From positions 1-7,094 of the forward strand of contig CAJQQW010000034.1 of assembly GCA_905480565.1 (NCBI GenBank): 7,094 nt of DNA, read 5' to 3'. The DNA comes from an uncultured Halioglobus sp. GTDB lineage: Bacteria; Pseudomonadota; Gammaproteobacteria; Pseudomonadales; Halieaceae. The position numbers were made by a program, and so were the translations under genes. The notes beneath the pieces are model-generated. The model was not told the origin of the DNA and did not search any database. It worked only from the letters and a program-made list of their open reading frames with translations. The stretch's first letter is position 1. Each line of letters begins with the position of its first letter. This document shows, piece after piece, positions 5,969-7,094 of this stretch.

Positions 5969-6895
5969 ATGACTGTAAGTCCAGTGGATCTATCCGGTAA
6001 AAAAATTCTGGTCACAGGGCCTACCGGTCAAGTGGCATTGCCATTGGTCGAGCAAATTTCAGCGATTGCTGATGTTTACGCCCTGGCCCGGTTCCGTCAG
6101 CCGGAGCAGCGCGAGCAGATCGAGCGTCTTGGAGCGACCGCTTTGCAGGCTGATCTGGCAGACTCGACAAGTCTGGCCGGCCTGCCAGATGACTTCGACT
6201 ATGTAATGAATTTTGCTGTGGTCAAAAGCGGTGATTTTGACTACGACCTCGCAGCAAACGCGGAGGGTCTTGGGCACCTGATGGTACATTGCCGTAAAGT
6301 GAAAGCTTTTCTGCATTTTTCGTCGACAGCGGTTTACGAATATGTCGGCCATGAACCGCGGTGCGAGAACGCGCCCCTGGGAGACAATCATCGAGTCATG
6401 TTTCCGACCTACAGTATTTCTAAAATTGCGGCGGAGACGGTCTGCCGATTTGTTGCGAAAGAACATGGAATTCCAACGACCATAGCGAGGCTCAGTGTTC
6501 CTTATGGAGATAACGGTGGCTGGATGTACTATCACATGCTGATGATGCAGCAGGGCATACCGATTGATCTGCACCCAGAAAAGCCCAACTACTATAACCC
6601 GCTGCATGCGGATGATTACATTGAGAAAGTACCCTATTTGTTGGGCGCGGCTTCTACAGACGTCACTACGGTGAATTTTGGTGGATCACAAAAAGTCAGT
6701 ATCGAGGAGTGGTGCGCATATATCTCGGAACTCACCGGGTTCGAGCCAGTATTCAACGATAATCCCCAGGCGTTCGGAAGCCTGTGTATTGATCTGGAGA
6801 AGATGCATTCATTGATTGGTGAGACTTCGGTAGACTGGCGCGAGGGCATCCGCAGACAAATGCAAAATCTGGCACCTGAACTGCTGAAAGGTTAG
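5969..6895 (+). CDS. Extended short-chain dehydrogenase / NAD-dependent epimerase-like protein
   Basis: A 308-residue Rossmann-fold protein of the extended SDR family. The cofactor loop is VTGPTGQVA (15-23), with Gly17, Gly20 and Ala23 in the TGxxGxxG/A pattern. DLAD at 62-65 is the usual adenine-ring contact. FSSTAVYE (117-124) supplies the Ser/Thr of the catalytic triad, and Tyr148 and Lys152 in YSISK (148-152) form the YxxxK pair, so it should be active. The C-terminal substrate lobe includes NPLHADDYIEKV (210-221), as in sugar epimerases and 3-beta-hydroxysteroid dehydrogenases. The substrate cannot be read from the sequence; a hydroxysteroid, a nucleotide sugar or another secondary alcohol are all possible. 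ATG 5969 is preferred to an upstream in-frame ATG at 5921 because AAGGAG (5956-5961) lies seven bases before it and the core fold starts right after. The desaturase-like gene follows 49 bases later in the same direction. Confidence 0.85.
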   Translation: MTVSPVDLSGKKILVTGPTGQVALPLVEQISAIADVYALARFRQPEQREQIERLGATALQADLADSTSLAGLPDDFDYVMNFAVVKSGDFDYDLAANAEGLGHLMVHCRKVKAFLHFSSTAVYEYVGHEPRCENAPLGDNHRVMFPTYSISKIAAETVCRFVAKEHGIPTTIARLSVPYGDNGGWMYYHMLMMQQGIPIDLHPEKPNYYNPLHADDYIEKVPYLLGAASTDVTTVNFGGSQKVSIEEWCAYISELTGFEPVFNDNPQAFGSLCIDLEKMHSLIGETSVDWREGIRRQMQNLAPELLKG

Positions 6896-6897
6896 CG

Positions 6898-6913
6898 GAT
6901 GCGGCGCCGCATC
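6898..6913. repeat. 16-base perfect GC-rich palindrome between two genes
   Basis: GATGCGGCGCCGCATC starts two bases after the TAG of the dehydrogenase/epimerase gene. In RNA it would fold as a six-pair stem with a four-base loop. No run of T follows, so it is not a classical terminator. It could protect the upstream message end, tune expression between the two genes, or bind a dimeric protein. Confidence 0.6.
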
Positions 6914-6944
6914 GCGGAAGTGCGGACCACAAGAGGAGTACTCG

Positions 6945-7094
6945 ATGAAGGTGAGCGATTATCTATCTCGGGACGAAGTGGTGTTTCTCACTCGCAGGAG
7001 TGATTGGCGCGCCTGCGGCATAGTATTGGGAAACTGGTTGTTGGTCGCGGCGATCTTTCTCGTTGTCGCCATCTGGCCGAACCCGCTTGTTCTT
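6945..7094 (+). CDS. Membrane fatty acid desaturase-like protein, N-terminal 50 codons only
   Basis: The frame is open from ATG 6945 to the right edge. GAGGAG (6933-6938), six bases upstream, supports the start. The first 24 residues (MKVSDYLSRDEVVFLTRRSD and following) are hydrophilic with a basic TRR; residues 25-50 are a hydrophobic membrane segment ending in WPNPLVL. This arrangement, a DYLSRDE/RRSD-type lead followed by a WPNP turn after the first helix, resembles the N-terminus of bacterial membrane-bound fatty acid desaturases. The histidine boxes that would prove a diiron desaturase lie outside the window, so the call rests on general resemblance. It follows the dehydrogenase/epimerase gene closely and is probably co-transcribed with it. 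Confidence 0.5.
   Translation, partial: MKVSDYLSRDEVVFLTRRSDWRACGIVLGNWLLVAAIFLVVAIWPNPLVL

Noticed and set aside
6059..6607. 182-codon open frame on the minus strand
   Set aside because: Antisense to the SDR gene, which has intact cofactor and YxxxK motifs. The minus-strand product looks random.

Overview
The window looks like part of a steroid (sterol or bile-acid) side-chain degradation locus from a Gram-negative bacterium. Protein style, moderately high G+C and compact gene spacing suggest a marine gammaproteobacterium, but no marker gene confirms this. The core is a complete set of the enzymes that remove the last three-carbon (propionyl) side-chain unit from the steroid D ring. It is the same set as the Mycobacterium tuberculosis igr operon: chsE1, chsE2, chsH1, chsH2 and ltp2.

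Layout. On the minus strand, read right to left from about 3771 to the left edge, are chsE2 (acyl-CoA dehydrogenase subunit), chsH2 (MaoC-like plus DUF35 fusion), chsH1 (MaoC hydratase subunit) and ltp2 (thiolase-fold aldolase, cut by the window edge). This order matches the mycobacterial operon as I remember it. On the plus strand, starting at 3843, are a TetR-family regulator and then, 10 bases on, chsE1, the partner subunit of chsE2. The regulator therefore sits between the two halves of one predicted heteromeric dehydrogenase, which are transcribed away from each other. A 22-base near-perfect inverted repeat lies in the divergent promoter region. It fills the -35 and spacer positions of plausible promoters in both directions, so it is the obvious candidate operator.

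After a 259-base gap with no recognisable gene, a second plus-strand group begins. It holds an extended short-chain dehydrogenase/epimerase-like protein, a 16-base perfect palindrome, and the first 50 codons of a membrane protein resembling a fatty acid desaturase. Whether this group shares a pathway with the steroid genes cannot be decided here.

Predicted pathway: ChsE1-ChsE2 desaturates the C3 side-chain acyl-CoA, ChsH1-ChsH2 adds water at C17, and Ltp2 with the ChsH2 DUF35 domain cleaves the product to a 17-ketosteroid and propionyl-CoA. Residue-level reading supports the pairing. ChsE2 keeps a candidate catalytic Glu but lacks the FAD-contact RxQFG-type motif, while ChsE1 has that motif but not the Glu. 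ChsH1 keeps the hydratase Asp/His pair, and ChsH2 has lost the His. Ltp2 lacks the thiolase nucleophile Cys. I saw no tRNA, rRNA, CRISPR array or insertion sequence.
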